A DNA stretch of 64,000 bases from Actinoallomurus sp963799975 (lineage in GTDB: Bacteria > Actinomycetota > Actinomycetes > Streptosporangiales > Streptosporangiaceae), in contig CAWCZF010000008.1 in the NCBI GenBank assembly GCA_963799975.1, positions 185,918 to 249,917 of the forward strand, in the 5' to 3' direction. Every line of letters starts with the position of its first letter. The first letter of the stretch is position 1. Positions 44,504-54,067 of this stretch are shown in pieces. Both the position numbers and the translations under genes were made by a program. Under the pieces are notes generated by a model. That model saw only the letters and a program-made list of their open reading frames with translations, ran no database searches and was not told where the DNA came from.

Positions 44504-44684
44504 AGTCACGGCCAGGACGCGGTCCAGGTGGCGCACTGTCGGCCGCCCGCTCTTCTTTCGTCTCCCGGCCCCGGGGATGAAACTGAGCAGGCGAGCCGCG
44601 GTCTGGCGGACGCCCTCTTCGTTGTGCTGTGCGGCTCCGGCTGTGGGCCTCCGACACTTCGACGTTAAGCGCACTATTGATGCT

Positions 44685-44715
44685 TTGTCAAATGTCTGTC
44701 TAACGTCTGTATAGT
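44685..44715 (+). promoter_or_regulatory. Promoter and 11-bp repeat operator of the CarH-like gene
   Basis: The -35 TTGTCA (44685-44690) and -10 TATAGT (44710-44715) have the 19-bp spacing known for MerR-family promoters. From 44687 two 11-bp units, GTCAAATGTCT and GTCTAACGTCT, match at 9 of 11 positions; a third, weaker unit covers the -10. CarH operators are 11-bp direct repeats that include the -35. The -10 ends 6 nt before the ATG, so the mRNA is probably leaderless and autorepressed. Confidence 0.65.
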
Positions 44716-44721
44716 GAAGAT

Positions 44722-45594
44722 ATGGAATTCGGGCCGGCACGACTTCGGATCGGCGAGCTCAGCCGCCGCGTCGGGGTCAGCGTGCACGTTCTGCGAGCAT
44801 GGGAGCAGCGCTACGGCGTGCTGACCCCCGTACGCTCGTCGGGCGGCTACCGGCTCTACTCCGAGGCCGACGAGCATCGCGTTCGCGTCATGCAGCGGCA
44901 TCTCGCCCACGGCCTGTCCGCGGCGGAGGCGGCGCAGGCGACACTCGGCGAGGCGCTCGAACCGCCCGCCACACCGCCGCCCGGCCTGTCGTCCGCGGGC
45001 GAGCCGCTGGCCCGCGCTCTGGAAAGCTTCGACGAACCCTCGGCACAGGAGGCGCTCGACCGGCTGCTCGCCGACTTCACCCTTGAGACGGTCCTGCGCG
45101 ACGTGGTCCTGCCCTACCTCCGGTCGCTCGGCGACCGCTGGACACACGGCGAGGTCAACGTCGCACAGGAGCACTTCGCGAGCAGCATCCTGCGCGCGCG
45201 GGTGGCCGCCCTCGGGCGTGGCTGGGGACGCGGCCGCGGGCCGCTGGCGCTGCTCGCGTGCGCGCCGGGCGAACTCCACGACATTCCGCTGCTCTCCTTC
45301 GGCGTCGTGCTCTTCCGCAACGGCTGGCGCGTCAGCTACCTCGGCGCCGCCACCCCGATACCGGACGTCATCCACACGGCCGAGATGTCCGCGCCCCGGC
45401 TCATCGTCGTGTCGGCCGCCGACACCTCACGTCTCGACGGCGTCGAACCCGAGCTGCGGCGGCTCTCCCTGATCGCCCCGCTCGCCCTGGGCGGCGCCGG
45501 CGTGACGGAGGAGATGGTCCGTGCCGTGGGCGCCCGGCGGCTGGCCGGCGACCCGGTCACCGAGGCCGAACGGCTGTCCGCCCCGGCCGCTTGA
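44722..45594 (+). CDS. CarH/LitR-like B12-binding MerR-family light-responsive repressor
   Basis: 290 residues. MerR winged helix at 8-75 (RIGELSRRVGVSVHVLRAWE, SSGGYRLYSEADEHRV). The four-helix B12 cap at 95-165 has the diagnostic W-x9-EH motif (W140, E150, H151). A Rossmann B12 domain follows with GELHD (H186 as the expected axial ligand) and SYLGAATPIPDVI. CarH binds adenosylcobalamin, represses in the dark as a tetramer and falls apart in light. No carotenoid genes are in the window; the target here may be itself and the oxidoreductase next door. Confidence 0.85.
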   Translation: MEFGPARLRIGELSRRVGVSVHVLRAWEQRYGVLTPVRSSGGYRLYSEADEHRVRVMQRHLAHGLSAAEAAQATLGEALEPPATPPPGLSSAGEPLARALESFDEPSAQEALDRLLADFTLETVLRDVVLPYLRSLGDRWTHGEVNVAQEHFASSILRARVAALGRGWGRGRGPLALLACAPGELHDIPLLSFGVVLFRNGWRVSYLGAATPIPDVIHTAEMSAPRLIVVSAADTSRLDGVEPELRRLSLIAPLALGGAGVTEEMVRAVGARRLAGDPVTEAERLSAPAA

Positions 45595-45629
45595 CCTCGA
45601 CCTTGGTTGAGGATCCATGCTCGTCACCC

Positions 45630-46571
45630 ATGCGGACAGTGTGGTTGAGAGAATTCGGTGGCCCGGAAGTCCTCGTCGCGGGTACGGCACCGGATCCCGT
45701 GCCAGGTCACGGGCAGGTGCTGATCTCCGTGGCGTACGCGAGCATCACGTACGTGGAGACGCAGTTCCGCCGCAGCGGCTTCGGGCCGAACGCCGCCGAG
45801 CTGCCGGTGATCCCCGGCAACGGTGTCGGCGGCGTGGTCGCCGCGGTGGGCGATGATGTCGCCGCGGATCTGGTGGGTCGTCGCGTGGTCGCGAGCATGG
45901 GCGGCTCGGGCGGTTACGCCGAGCGCGCCGTCGTGCCCGCGGAGGCTCTCATCGAGATACCGGACGGCGTGTCCACCGATGACGCCGTCGCCCTCCTCGC
46001 CGACGGCCGTACCGCGCTCGCCCTGCTCCGAGCCGCCGAGGTGGCCGAGGGCGAACGGGTGCTGGTCGAGGCCGCTGCGGGCGGCGTGGGCTCGCTGCTG
46101 GTCCAGCTCGCGCGTACGGCGGGGGCGGTGGTCGTCGCGGCGGCCGGTGGTGAGCGCAAGGTCTCCCTCGCGCGGGGACTCGGCGCGCATGAGGCGGTGG
46201 ACTACCGTTCGCCGGACTGGGCGGCAGAAGCCGGCCGGTTCGACGTGGTCTTCGACGGGGTGGGGGGCGCCATCGGCAGGTCGGCGTTCGACCTGCTCGG
46301 CCCCGGCGGGCGGATGCTGAGCCACGGTCTCGCGAGCGGCGACTGGGCGGACGTCCCCGCGGAGCTGGCCGCCTCACGTGGCGTCGCGCTGGTCCGCCTC
46401 CGGCTGACGCCGGAGTCCTCACGTGTGCTCACCGCCGAGGTGCTCGCCGAGGCCGCGGCGGGCCGGCTGCGCCCGTTGATCGGGCAGCGCTTCCCGCTGG
46501 CACGCGCGGCGGACGCGCACGCCGCGATCGAGTCGCGCATGACGGTGGGCAAGACGCTGCTCGTGATCTGA
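45630..46571 (+). CDS. Zinc-independent quinone oxidoreductase (MDR family)
   Basis: 313 residues. Medium-chain dehydrogenase/reductase of the quinone-reductase type: LREFGGPEVL start, PVIPGNGVGGVVAAVG, the NADPH motif VLVEAAAGGVGSLLVQLA, VVFDGVGG. It has no structural-zinc cysteines. It follows the CarH-like gene by 35 bp on the same strand and may be co-transcribed. Confidence 0.88.
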   Translation: MRTVWLREFGGPEVLVAGTAPDPVPGHGQVLISVAYASITYVETQFRRSGFGPNAAELPVIPGNGVGGVVAAVGDDVAADLVGRRVVASMGGSGGYAERAVVPAEALIEIPDGVSTDDAVALLADGRTALALLRAAEVAEGERVLVEAAAGGVGSLLVQLARTAGAVVVAAAGGERKVSLARGLGAHEAVDYRSPDWAAEAGRFDVVFDGVGGAIGRSAFDLLGPGGRMLSHGLASGDWADVPAELAASRGVALVRLRLTPESSRVLTAEVLAEAAAGRLRPLIGQRFPLARAADAHAAIESRMTVGKTLLVI

Positions 46572-46590
46572 ACCCCGGCCCCGCGTGCGG

Positions 46591-47331
46591 TCAGCCGTGC
46601 AGGTGCTGTGCGTAGAGGTCGGTCAGCGCGGTCCAGTGGCGCTGGTCGGCGGCGGCGTCATAGGTCGCGTTGTCGGGGACCGCGAACCCGTGGGCGGCCG
46701 GGTAGGTCTCGATGGTGTGCCGCACCCCGGCGTCGGCGAGCGCCCGCTGGAGCCGCTCGTACTGCTCGGGCGGGAACACCCGGTCGTTCTCGGCCGCCGC
46801 CACGTGAACGGCGGCCCGGATCCGGCCGGCCAGCAGGTACGGGCTGTCCGGGTCGTCGTCGGCGGCGAGGTTGCCGCCGTGGAAGGACGCCGCGGCGGCG
46901 ATCCGGCCGGGATGGTGCGCCGCCGCCAGCAGCGACAAACGCCCGCCCATGCAGTAGCCAGTGGTCCCGGTCTGGTCCCCGGACACCTCGGGCCGCCTGG
47001 CGAGGAAGTCGAGGAATGCACTCGCGTCGCGTACGGCCATCGCCGCGGTCAGGCTTCTGCCCAGCGCGGCCAGGCGCGCCCTCTCGTCGGGATCGCTGAA
47101 CACGGTCGCGACGTCGAAGGGCGCGTATTCGGTCCGGTAGTAGACGTCGGGCAGCAGCACGGCGTACCCGCCCTCGGCGAGCCGGTCCGCCATGGCGGCA
47201 AAGGTTTCCCGTACGCCGGCGGCGTCGGAAAAGAGAATCACCGCGGGCCCGCCGCCCCCGCTCGACGGAGTGTGCAGGGTGGCGAGACAGTCGCCGTCCT
47301 GAGTGGGAACGGTGACCTTCGTACGCGGCAT
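46591..47331 (-). CDS. Dienelactone hydrolase family protein
   Basis: 246 residues from ATG 47331. Alpha/beta hydrolase with Cys nucleophile in TTGYCMGGRLSLLAA, Asp in AAAENDRVFPPEQY and His in YPAAHGFAVPDN, the DLH triad. Acts on lactones or esters; substrate unknown. Convergent with the oxidoreductase. Confidence 0.88.
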   Translation of the reverse strand: MPRTKVTVPTQDGDCLATLHTPSSGGGGPAVILFSDAAGVRETFAAMADRLAEGGYAVLLPDVYYRTEYAPFDVATVFSDPDERARLAALGRSLTAAMAVRDASAFLDFLARRPEVSGDQTGTTGYCMGGRLSLLAAAHHPGRIAAAASFHGGNLAADDDPDSPYLLAGRIRAAVHVAAAENDRVFPPEQYERLQRALADAGVRHTIETYPAAHGFAVPDNATYDAAADQRHWTALTDLYAQHLHG

Positions 47332-47467
47332 GCGGACCCCTGGCTCTCTAAGGCACTTTTCGCTCGGTGCTCCACTCATACACCGACAGCAGGTGATCCG
47401 TACCGGGGATATCGCTCACGGCGGAACAGGGGCGACGCCGACGCCGGGCCGGATCTCCTGCCGTGGA

Positions 47468-47641
47468 TCAGCCGGACTTGTGAAGGTCCGACCGTGCCTC
47501 GTCCGCGATCTCGTGGATCTTCTGCTCGGTCTCCCGCAGCCGGGCCTCGGCCTGCGCCGTACGCTCGGCCGCACGCCGCTCCCGCCCGGACGGCTTGCGC
47601 TCCGTCCGTACCTTCGCCTTCGAGCGTTTGAACAACTTCAT
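47468..47641 (-). CDS. Small basic coiled-coil protein
   Basis: 57 residues from ATG 47641 with AAGGAG 8 nt upstream. MKLFKRSKAKVRTERKPSGR then an Arg/Glu/Ala-rich helix. It could bind nucleic acid or a membrane. The longer frame upstream (to 47800) has no ribosome site and is ignored. Confidence 0.55.
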   Translation of the reverse strand: MKLFKRSKAKVRTERKPSGRERRAAERTAQAEARLRETEQKIHEIADEARSDLHKSG

Positions 47642-47827
47642 CACCCGTACTCCTTCGCCTTCGCTGTGCCGGTGCGCCCGGAAGATCCCCGCGATCTCAC
47701 GCTTTATGCCGAAGATGCAGGAGCGGTCCCCGACAGCATGGATCTGCGGAGACGACGGCACGGCGGTGCGCCAATCTTCTTCGTGCTCCGCCCCTCGCAA
47801 AGGGTGATGATCTGTGACGATTGTGTG

Positions 47828-50269
47828 ATGACGGATTCGCCGGGCGGTCCGCGGAGACCGAAGCGCACGTCCAACAGTGCGCTGTCGTGGGTCACCACCG
47901 TCGTCTTCGCGTTATCGACGTACTACCTCCTGGTGCTGTTCCCGGCCTCGGTGGTCAGGAAGGTCGAGGAAGGCGGGTCGTTGTGGGCCCAACTCCCGTA
48001 TGTGGGCCTGGCGCTGGTCAACCTGATCGTCATCGCGGGAGCGGACCCGGCGGCTCGGGAAGAACATGACCACCCGCATCCTGGGACGCTCGTCACGGGA
48101 GACTCCAAAGGGAGACCGCGACTTCGTCCTGTTCCTCCGCACGTTTCCCGTCGACGCGCTGATGTTCGGGCATGACCGGACGGGCGGTGTGAACACCCTC
48201 ACCACCCTGGCGCAGATGTTCAGCCTGCGCAGTCCCCGGCATCTGGAGGACACGTGGGAGCGGCGCCTCACCTACGTGTTCGAGCGGTTCGGCTGGGTGT
48301 CGGCGGTCGGCGATCCAGGCCGGGCGTTCCCGCTGCCGGGAGCGGCCCGTTTCGCCCTGCCTGGAGAGGGCGACGCCTGGAAGGACCAGGTGAGCCGGCT
48401 CATCAGGCAGGCCCGGCTCGTCGTCATCGTCGCCGCCGCCGGTGCGGATCCCAAGGGCGGCGAAGGGACTCTCTGGGAGTACTCCGAGGCACTGCGGCTG
48501 CTGCCGCCGTCGCAGATCGTCCTGGTCTCCTGCGCGGGACACGACGCCTACGAACGGTTCCGTACGCGAGCCACCGACTACCACCGAAGGCGGATCCCCG
48601 AACTGGAGGCAGCGGGGGAAACCGTTCCGCCGCCGCCCGCCCTGCCCGCCCGGCCGGAGCCACGACGGCCGAAGAAAGCGGGAACGGCTTTCCCTTCGAC
48701 GGCGTCGTCCAGTTCGCGGAGGACTGGAGCGCACAGTTCGTGCATTTCGACGGCACCGCCGAACGCGGCCTCACCCCGTACGCGCGATGGCGCGGCACCC
48801 AGCGCCACCAGATCAAGCCCTGGGCGGACCAGTGCGAGCAACGGCTGCCCGGGCAGATCGTGCGCGCGACCAGCCGGCCACACCTTCACTTCCTCCTGCT
48901 CGGACTGCTCTACCTCGCCTGGATGGGGCACTGGCTGGTGGATTCCCGGCGCCACGGCACGCCCTGGCAGGCGACCGGCTACGCCCTCGCCGCGCTGTTC
49001 GGGCTCCGCGCTCTGGTGCAGCTCCCGTTGGCGTCGGTCGGCACCCTGATGAACGTCCGGATCTCCGACGAGACGGAGCAGGCGCCTCGTGCCGTCTCCG
49101 CCCCTGCCGGACAGCCCGGTACGCACGGCTACATCTTGGAGTACGTGGTGCGTTGGCCTGGGCGCTTCGGGCTGGGGATCAGCGTCCTCACGCGGCATCT
49201 CGACGAGGCCGGCAAACCCATTCCCGCGCCGCGGCCGTTCGGCGGGGTTCGCACCGTGCGGACGGACGCGAGCCCGCGTAAGACGCGCTCCCTGCTGGGC
49301 GGCATCGTGGTGCGCTATCGGGCGGTGGTCGTCGATCGGATCGACCGGTACTCCGGCCTGACGAGCCTCCAGTTGGCCGTGCAAGCACTCGCCCGGCTCT
49401 TGTCCATCGTGCTCTCCGGCGTCATGTTCGCCGTCCTCCTCGGCCTCGCCGCCCTCGGTGTCGTGCCCTTCGGCCTGCTGCGGACGACCGGCCAGATCGC
49501 GATCTACGCAGCGGTCTTTCTCCTCCTGATCGTCCGGTCCGGATTCGGTGTTCGCGGCTCCCTCAGGCTGCTGAAGGAACGGCTGCTGCGGCCCCGCGTC
49601 CCCACAGACCTGGTCCAAGAGCCCTTTGCCCTGTACCTGCGTCCGCACCCGGACGATCCGTTCCCCCTCTCCCCCTGGACGGGCCCCCTGGACCTCGACC
49701 TGAGAGAGACGTTCTCCGCCACCGGACGGCTGTTCCGGGTCGGCCACATGCCGCTGGTGGCACCGCCGCCCGGACTGGCCCGACTGCCGCTTCCCGAGGA
49801 CGGCTGGCAGGAGCGGCTCACCGAAGCGCTCCCGTACGCCGGCCTGGTCGTCCTGCCCACGGTCGGGACGGCGCCGACGACACTCCGGCAGCTCACCGAG
49901 GCCATCCGGCTGCTGCCACCCAACCGTCTGCTGCTGGTCATCCCCTCGGGAGAGGGAGCGGACGAGGAGTACGGACGGTTTCGATCGGCCGCGGAGCGGG
50001 CTCTCGCGGAGCGGCGCGCGGCCCTCATCGAGGATGGGCAGGCCGCCGTCGCGGACATCGCCTTGCCGCCGCGGCTCCCGGCCGTCGTTCCCGACCCCGA
50101 CCGGGCACCGGCCCTGTGCGCGGCGATCCTCTTCGATGCGGACTGGACGGCGGTCGTCCTGCCGTTCGACGAGCTCGAAGCACCCTTCGCCGAGATCCCC
50201 CGGCCGACCCAACTCCAGCGAATCAAGGAGAAGCTGGACGCAGCCCTCGCACGGCCCGTACCTGCCTGA
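47828..50269 (+). pseudogene. Membrane protein with two TIR-like domains, two frame breaks
   Basis: Read across frames from ATG 47828. Two membrane helices (frame 2) come first, then a frame break near 48040. Domain 1 covers 48110-48620 (DFVLFLRTFPVD; LVVIVAAAGADPKGGEGTLW; EYSEALRLLPPSQIVLV), followed by a second break near 48680. Then come two helices, a linker, two more helices, and domain 2 at 49617-50230 (FALYLRPHPDDP; LVVLPTVGTAPTTLRQLTEA; IRLLPPNRLLLVI). The F-x-L-Y/F-L-R start and the E-A-x-R-L-L-P-P strand make the domains clear duplicates. Their layout recalls TIR; domain 1 keeps a Glu in LWE, domain 2 does not. Family unnamed by me. Confidence 0.6.
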
Positions 50270-50316
50270 CGCACTCGGCGGTTCCGCGACGGCGGGACGG
50301 TCGCTATCGGCAAAAA

Positions 50317-50343
50317 GGCCCCTCGCGAGGGTCGCAAGGGGCC
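50317..50343 (-). terminator. Intrinsic terminator of the tRNA
   Basis: A 7-bp G/C-rich stem (50317-50323 with 50337-50343) followed on the minus strand by TTTTT, just downstream of the tRNA 3' end. The best classical rho-independent terminator in the actinobacterial part. Confidence 0.75.
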
Positions 50344-50354
50344 GTTGAGCTGGG

Positions 50355-50396
50355 CGCAGCCGGAGGGATTCGAACCCCCAACCTTCTGATCCGTAG
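50355..50396 (-). tRNA. 3' part of a tRNA-Arg (ACG): anticodon loop to discriminator base, attachment-site-like
   Basis: On the minus strand this reads from the anticodon loop (anticodon ACG at 50392-50394) through the T arm (GGGGGTTCGAATCCCTC) to the 3' acceptor strand and G73. Upstream of the loop the sequence stops matching: the 5' anticodon strand (CTTG) no longer pairs, and no D arm or 5' acceptor follows. A 3' half that starts at the anticodon loop is what a tyrosine integrase leaves at one end of an element inserted in a tRNA gene. It could also be where two contigs were joined. Confidence 0.75.
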
Positions 50397-50714
50397 CAAG
50401 ATCGGACGCATCCACAGCCGTCCAGGATCGTCCTCTGAACTGCTGTCGGACCGCCGTGCCGTCCAGATCCGTCCACAGCGCTCCAGATCGTCGTTAGCAA
50501 AACCGTTAGCATCATTCGCGCGACGAAACAGCTGGGTACCGGGTGGCAAGTGGACTGGGACGCAGGGCCGACCACGGCCCGAGCGCAGGAAGCTGCGCGG
50601 CAGCGATCGCCCCCAACCCGAACGGCTGCCGAGCACTGACGTCTTGAACACCAGCCGCTTACCGACGAGATCTCCATGCTGCAATAACTTGAATCCATCA
50701 GAGACCAGCGTCCG
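50397..50714. other. Element-end-like stretch and species junction
   Basis: It contains paired direct repeats: TCCACAGCCGTCCAGGATCG near 50410 and a close copy near 50469, and GTTAGC at 50493 and 50505. These resemble arm-type integrase sites beside an att core. No integrase gene is present. Between about 50690 and 50740 the coding style changes to alphaproteobacterial. No gene supported. Confidence 0.5.
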
Positions 50715-52609
50715 CCGCTCAGCTCGCTGGGCGTACCAGGTTCGGGGCGTCGAGGCGGATGCGCGCAGTGGTGAGCTGGTCAAGAACGGAAGGCGGGTGC
50801 GTTTGCAGGAGCAGCCGTTTCAATTGCTCTCGGCGCTGCTGGAACGGCCGGGCGAAGTGGTGACGCGCGAGGAGTTGCGCACGTTGCTGTGGCCGCAGAC
50901 GGTGGTCGACTACGATCACGGGCTCAACAAGGCCGTCAGCAAGGTCAGGGAGGCGCTCGGCGATTTCCGCGGAGAGCCCGCGCTTCGTCGAAACGGTGGC
51001 GCGCCGTGGCTATCGCTTTCTCGCCGACGTCACCGTCGTCGTCGACGGGACCGCGCGCGAGCCTGACCCGCCGCCGCCAGCTGCGCCGGAGGCGACGCCT
51101 TCGGCACCACCTGTCATTGGTCGCCGGCATGGCCGGTTTGCCTCGATCGGTCTGATCCTGCTGTTGGCCGCGGCGCTTCTCGGCTCTCTGGCTCCGTCGG
51201 CATCAGGGAGCGCAAGCGATCCGGTCGGTGGCGGTGCTGCCGCTGGAAAACCTCTCTGGCGATGCCTCGCAGGAGTACTTCGCGGACGGGATGACCGATC
51301 AACTGATTGCCATCCTGGGACAGATCAAGGCCTTGCGTGTCATCTCACGGACGTCGGTGATGGGCTACAAGCGTGCGACGAAGCCGTTGCCGCAAATCGC
51401 CCGCGAGTTGAACGTCGACGCCGTCATCGAAGGCAGCATCGCGCGGTCCGGCGAACGCGTGCGAATCACCGCGCAGTTGATCGACGCCGCCGTCGACCGG
51501 CACTGTGGGCCCAGAGCTACGATGGCGACGTGCGCGACACGTTGGCGCTTCAGGGCCGGGTGGCTCGCGCCATCGCCGACGAAATCCGGGCCACCTAACC
51601 AAGGGGAGCGAGCTGCACTGCGAGAAAGTGCGGACAGCATCAATCCGGACGCCTACGAGGCGTATCTCAAGGGCCGATATTTCTGGAGCAAGAGAACCGC
51701 CGACGGTCTCAGGGCCGCCATCAGGTTTTTCCGCCAGGCGATCGAGATCGACCGCAACTATCCCGAGGCCCATTCCGGCCTTGCGGATGCCTATGCGCTC
51801 GCCGGCGATTGGGAATACGGCGTGCTCTCGACCACGGAGGCTTTCTCCAAGGCGACCGCTGCGGCGAGCAAGGCGCTCGAGCTCGACGGTACGCTCGGCG
51901 AAGCCGACACCTCGCTCGCCTTCGCGCTCGATCTCTATGGCTGGGACTGGGATGTCGCTGCTACCGAATACGAAGCCGCCATCCGCCTCAACCCCAGCTA
52001 CGCCACCGCGGATCATCGGGACGCCGGGCATCTGATGCTGATGGGCAAGACGACCGAGGCGCTGCGCGAGTTCAAAGAGGCGCAGAGTTCCGATCCGCTC
52101 TCCCTCATCATTGGCGCCGACATCGCCGATGCCCTCTGCATCAACCACGATTTCGACGCCGCCGTCGCACAGAGCCGCAAGACGCTCGAGCTCGAATTCC
52201 AGCTTTGCCGTCGGCCATTACGAGCTTGGCCAGGCGCTGACGCAGCTCGGCAGCTACGACGAGGCGATCGCGGAATTCCGCAAGGCCATCGAGATATCGG
52301 GCCACAGCAGCGTGTTCGATTCCCAACTTCTCGCTCACGCCTACGCCGTCTCCGGCCGCAAGGACGACGCTATTAGGATCGCCGCGGACATGGCGGCACA
52401 CGGCGAGACCTATCTTCGTCGGCGCAGGCCAACATCGTCTTCATCTATGTGGGTCTCGGCGATCGCGAAGCCGCTCTCGACTGGCTCGACAAGGCTTATG
52501 AGGCCCGCTTCAATCCCTCGATCCTGCTGCGGCCAGCCTTCGATCCGCTCCTTGTAGCGATGCGCGGTTCGAAGGCCTCATGCACCGCATCGGACTAGGC
52601 AAGACCTAG
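50715..52609 (+). pseudogene. Winged-helix/TolB-N/TPR regulator, alphaproteobacterial, heavily frameshifted
   Basis: Joined across frames: an OmpR-type winged helix (RVRLQEQPFQLLSALLERPG, LLWPQTVVDYDHGLNKAV), one membrane helix (SIGLILLLAAALLGSLAP), the TolB-like segment SVAVLPLENLSGDASQEYFA, then about eight TPR units, ending GLMHRIGLGKT. Typical of the large CadC-like signalling proteins of Bradyrhizobium. Single-base breaks near 50964 (extra T in GATTTCC), 51215, 51505, 51598, 52195, 52415 and 52553. The N-terminus falls on the junction. Confidence 0.75.
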
Positions 52610-52656
52610 ACAATCAGACATATCGTACGGCTCCGGCCTCGTTTTCGGAGTGTGCC

Positions 52657-53800
52657 ATGTCTTCCACCAATATGTCTGCCGCCAGCTACATCGATCCCCG
52701 CAATGGAAAAAACTATCCGCTGGATGTGCCGCGCTGGTGCTCGGACGAACGCACGCCGCTGCTCGTCACGCCCGGCGCCGGCATCTCGCGCGACGACATC
52801 GATGGCCGCACCCGCTCGCTGTGGCGCTACCGGGCGGCGCTGCCGGTCGAGATCGACACACCGATCACGCTGGGCGAAGGCTGCACGCCGCTGGTCCAGC
52901 AGGCCTGGGGCGACCTGCGTCCGTTCTTCAAGCTCGAATGGTTCAATCCGACCGGCAGCTTCAAGGACCGCGGCTCGGCGGTGATGCTGTCCTTCCTGCG
53001 GCAGATCGGCGTCGATGCCGATTCTGGAGGACAGTTCGGGCAACGGCGGGTCCTCGATGGCCGGCCTTGGCGCGGCCGGCGGGATGCGGGTGAAGATTCT
53101 GGCGCCGGCGTCGACCTCGCCGGCGAAGATCGCGCAGGTGCGCGCCTATGGCGCAGAGGTGCAGCTCGTCGAAGGGCCGCGCGAGGAGTTGGAAGCGGAG
53201 GCGATCCGCCAGTCGAACGCGACGTTCTACGCCAGCCACAACTGGCAGCCGTTCTTTCTGGAGGGCACGAAGTCGTTCGCCTATGAACTGTGGGAGGATC
53301 TCGGATTTCGCGCGCCCGACAACGTCATCATGCCGGTCGGCGCGGGCAGCAGCCTGCTCGGCTGCGCGTTCGGTTTCCGCGAACTGATGAAGGCGGGCCA
53401 GATCGCAAAACTGCCGCGCCTGTTCGCGGCGCAGCCGCTCAATTGCTCGCCGATCGATGCGAGCTTTCAAGGCCGGCGTCGACACGCCGGTGCCGCGCGA
53501 GGTCCACAAGACCATCGCCGAAGGGACGGCGATCAAGCATCCGATGCGCCTGCGCGAGATCATCGGCGCGTTGCGCGAGAGCGGCGGCGGCACGGTCGCG
53601 CTGACGGAGGACGAAATCGTCACGGCGTTACGCCGGCTGGCGCGACAGGGCCTGTTCGCCGAGCCGACCAGCGCCAGCGGCGCCGCCGCGCTGGACAAAC
53701 TGGCCGCCGCCGGCGCCATCAAGGCGAGCGAAACCACGGTCTCATCCTCACCGGCAGCGGCCTGAAGGCCGCCACGACCGTCGCCGATCTCGTGCAATAG
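52657..53800 (+). pseudogene. Threonine-synthase-like PLP enzyme, frameshifted
   Basis: Fold type II PLP protein: LGEGCTPLVQQAWGDLRPFF, the PLP Lys in NPTGSFKDRGSAVM, a phosphate loop DSSGNGGSSMAGLGAAGG, and a late LTGSGLKAATTVADL. Breaks near 53020, 53460 and 53735 divide it into four segments that together make about 380 residues, normal for the family. It may be a threonine synthase paralog; no thr genes are near. Confidence 0.75.
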
Positions 53801-53820
53801 GGACATACGTTTCATCAGTT

Positions 53821-53892
53821 ATTGCGAGCGCAGCGGAGCAATCCAGTATCTTTCCGAGGAGACAGTCTGGATCGCTTCGCTGCGCTCGCAAT
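53821..53892. repeat. Palindromic repeat typical of Bradyrhizobiaceae
   Basis: A 26-bp arm ATTGCGAGCGCAGCGGAGCA... (53821-53846) and its reverse complement with two mismatches (53867-53892), 20-bp loop. Elements of this wording are scattered in Bradyrhizobium/Rhodopseudomonas genomes, from my knowledge of those genomes. Confidence 0.7.
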
Positions 53893-53927
53893 GACGATGT
53901 GGAAACTGCGAGCACCTATGTCTGACC

Positions 53928-54062
53928 GTCATCCTGAGGTGGCCGTTTCTTCAGAGCGGCCCTCGAAGGACGACGGCCCCGGCCGCATCTCGGCCGCTCA
54001 AATCCTTCGAGGCTCCCCTCGCGGTGCATTTGCACCGCAAGGCTCGCACCACAGGATGACGG
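53928..54062. repeat. Second dispersed palindromic repeat (CCGTCATCCTGAGG type)
   Basis: It begins CCGTCATCCTGAGGTG and ends with the inverse CACAGGATGACGG; between them are two hairpins, including TGCGGTGC/GCACCGCA-type arms. A familiar intergenic repeat in Bradyrhizobiaceae. It sits directly beside the first repeat. Confidence 0.65.
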
Positions 54063-54067
54063 GAAAA

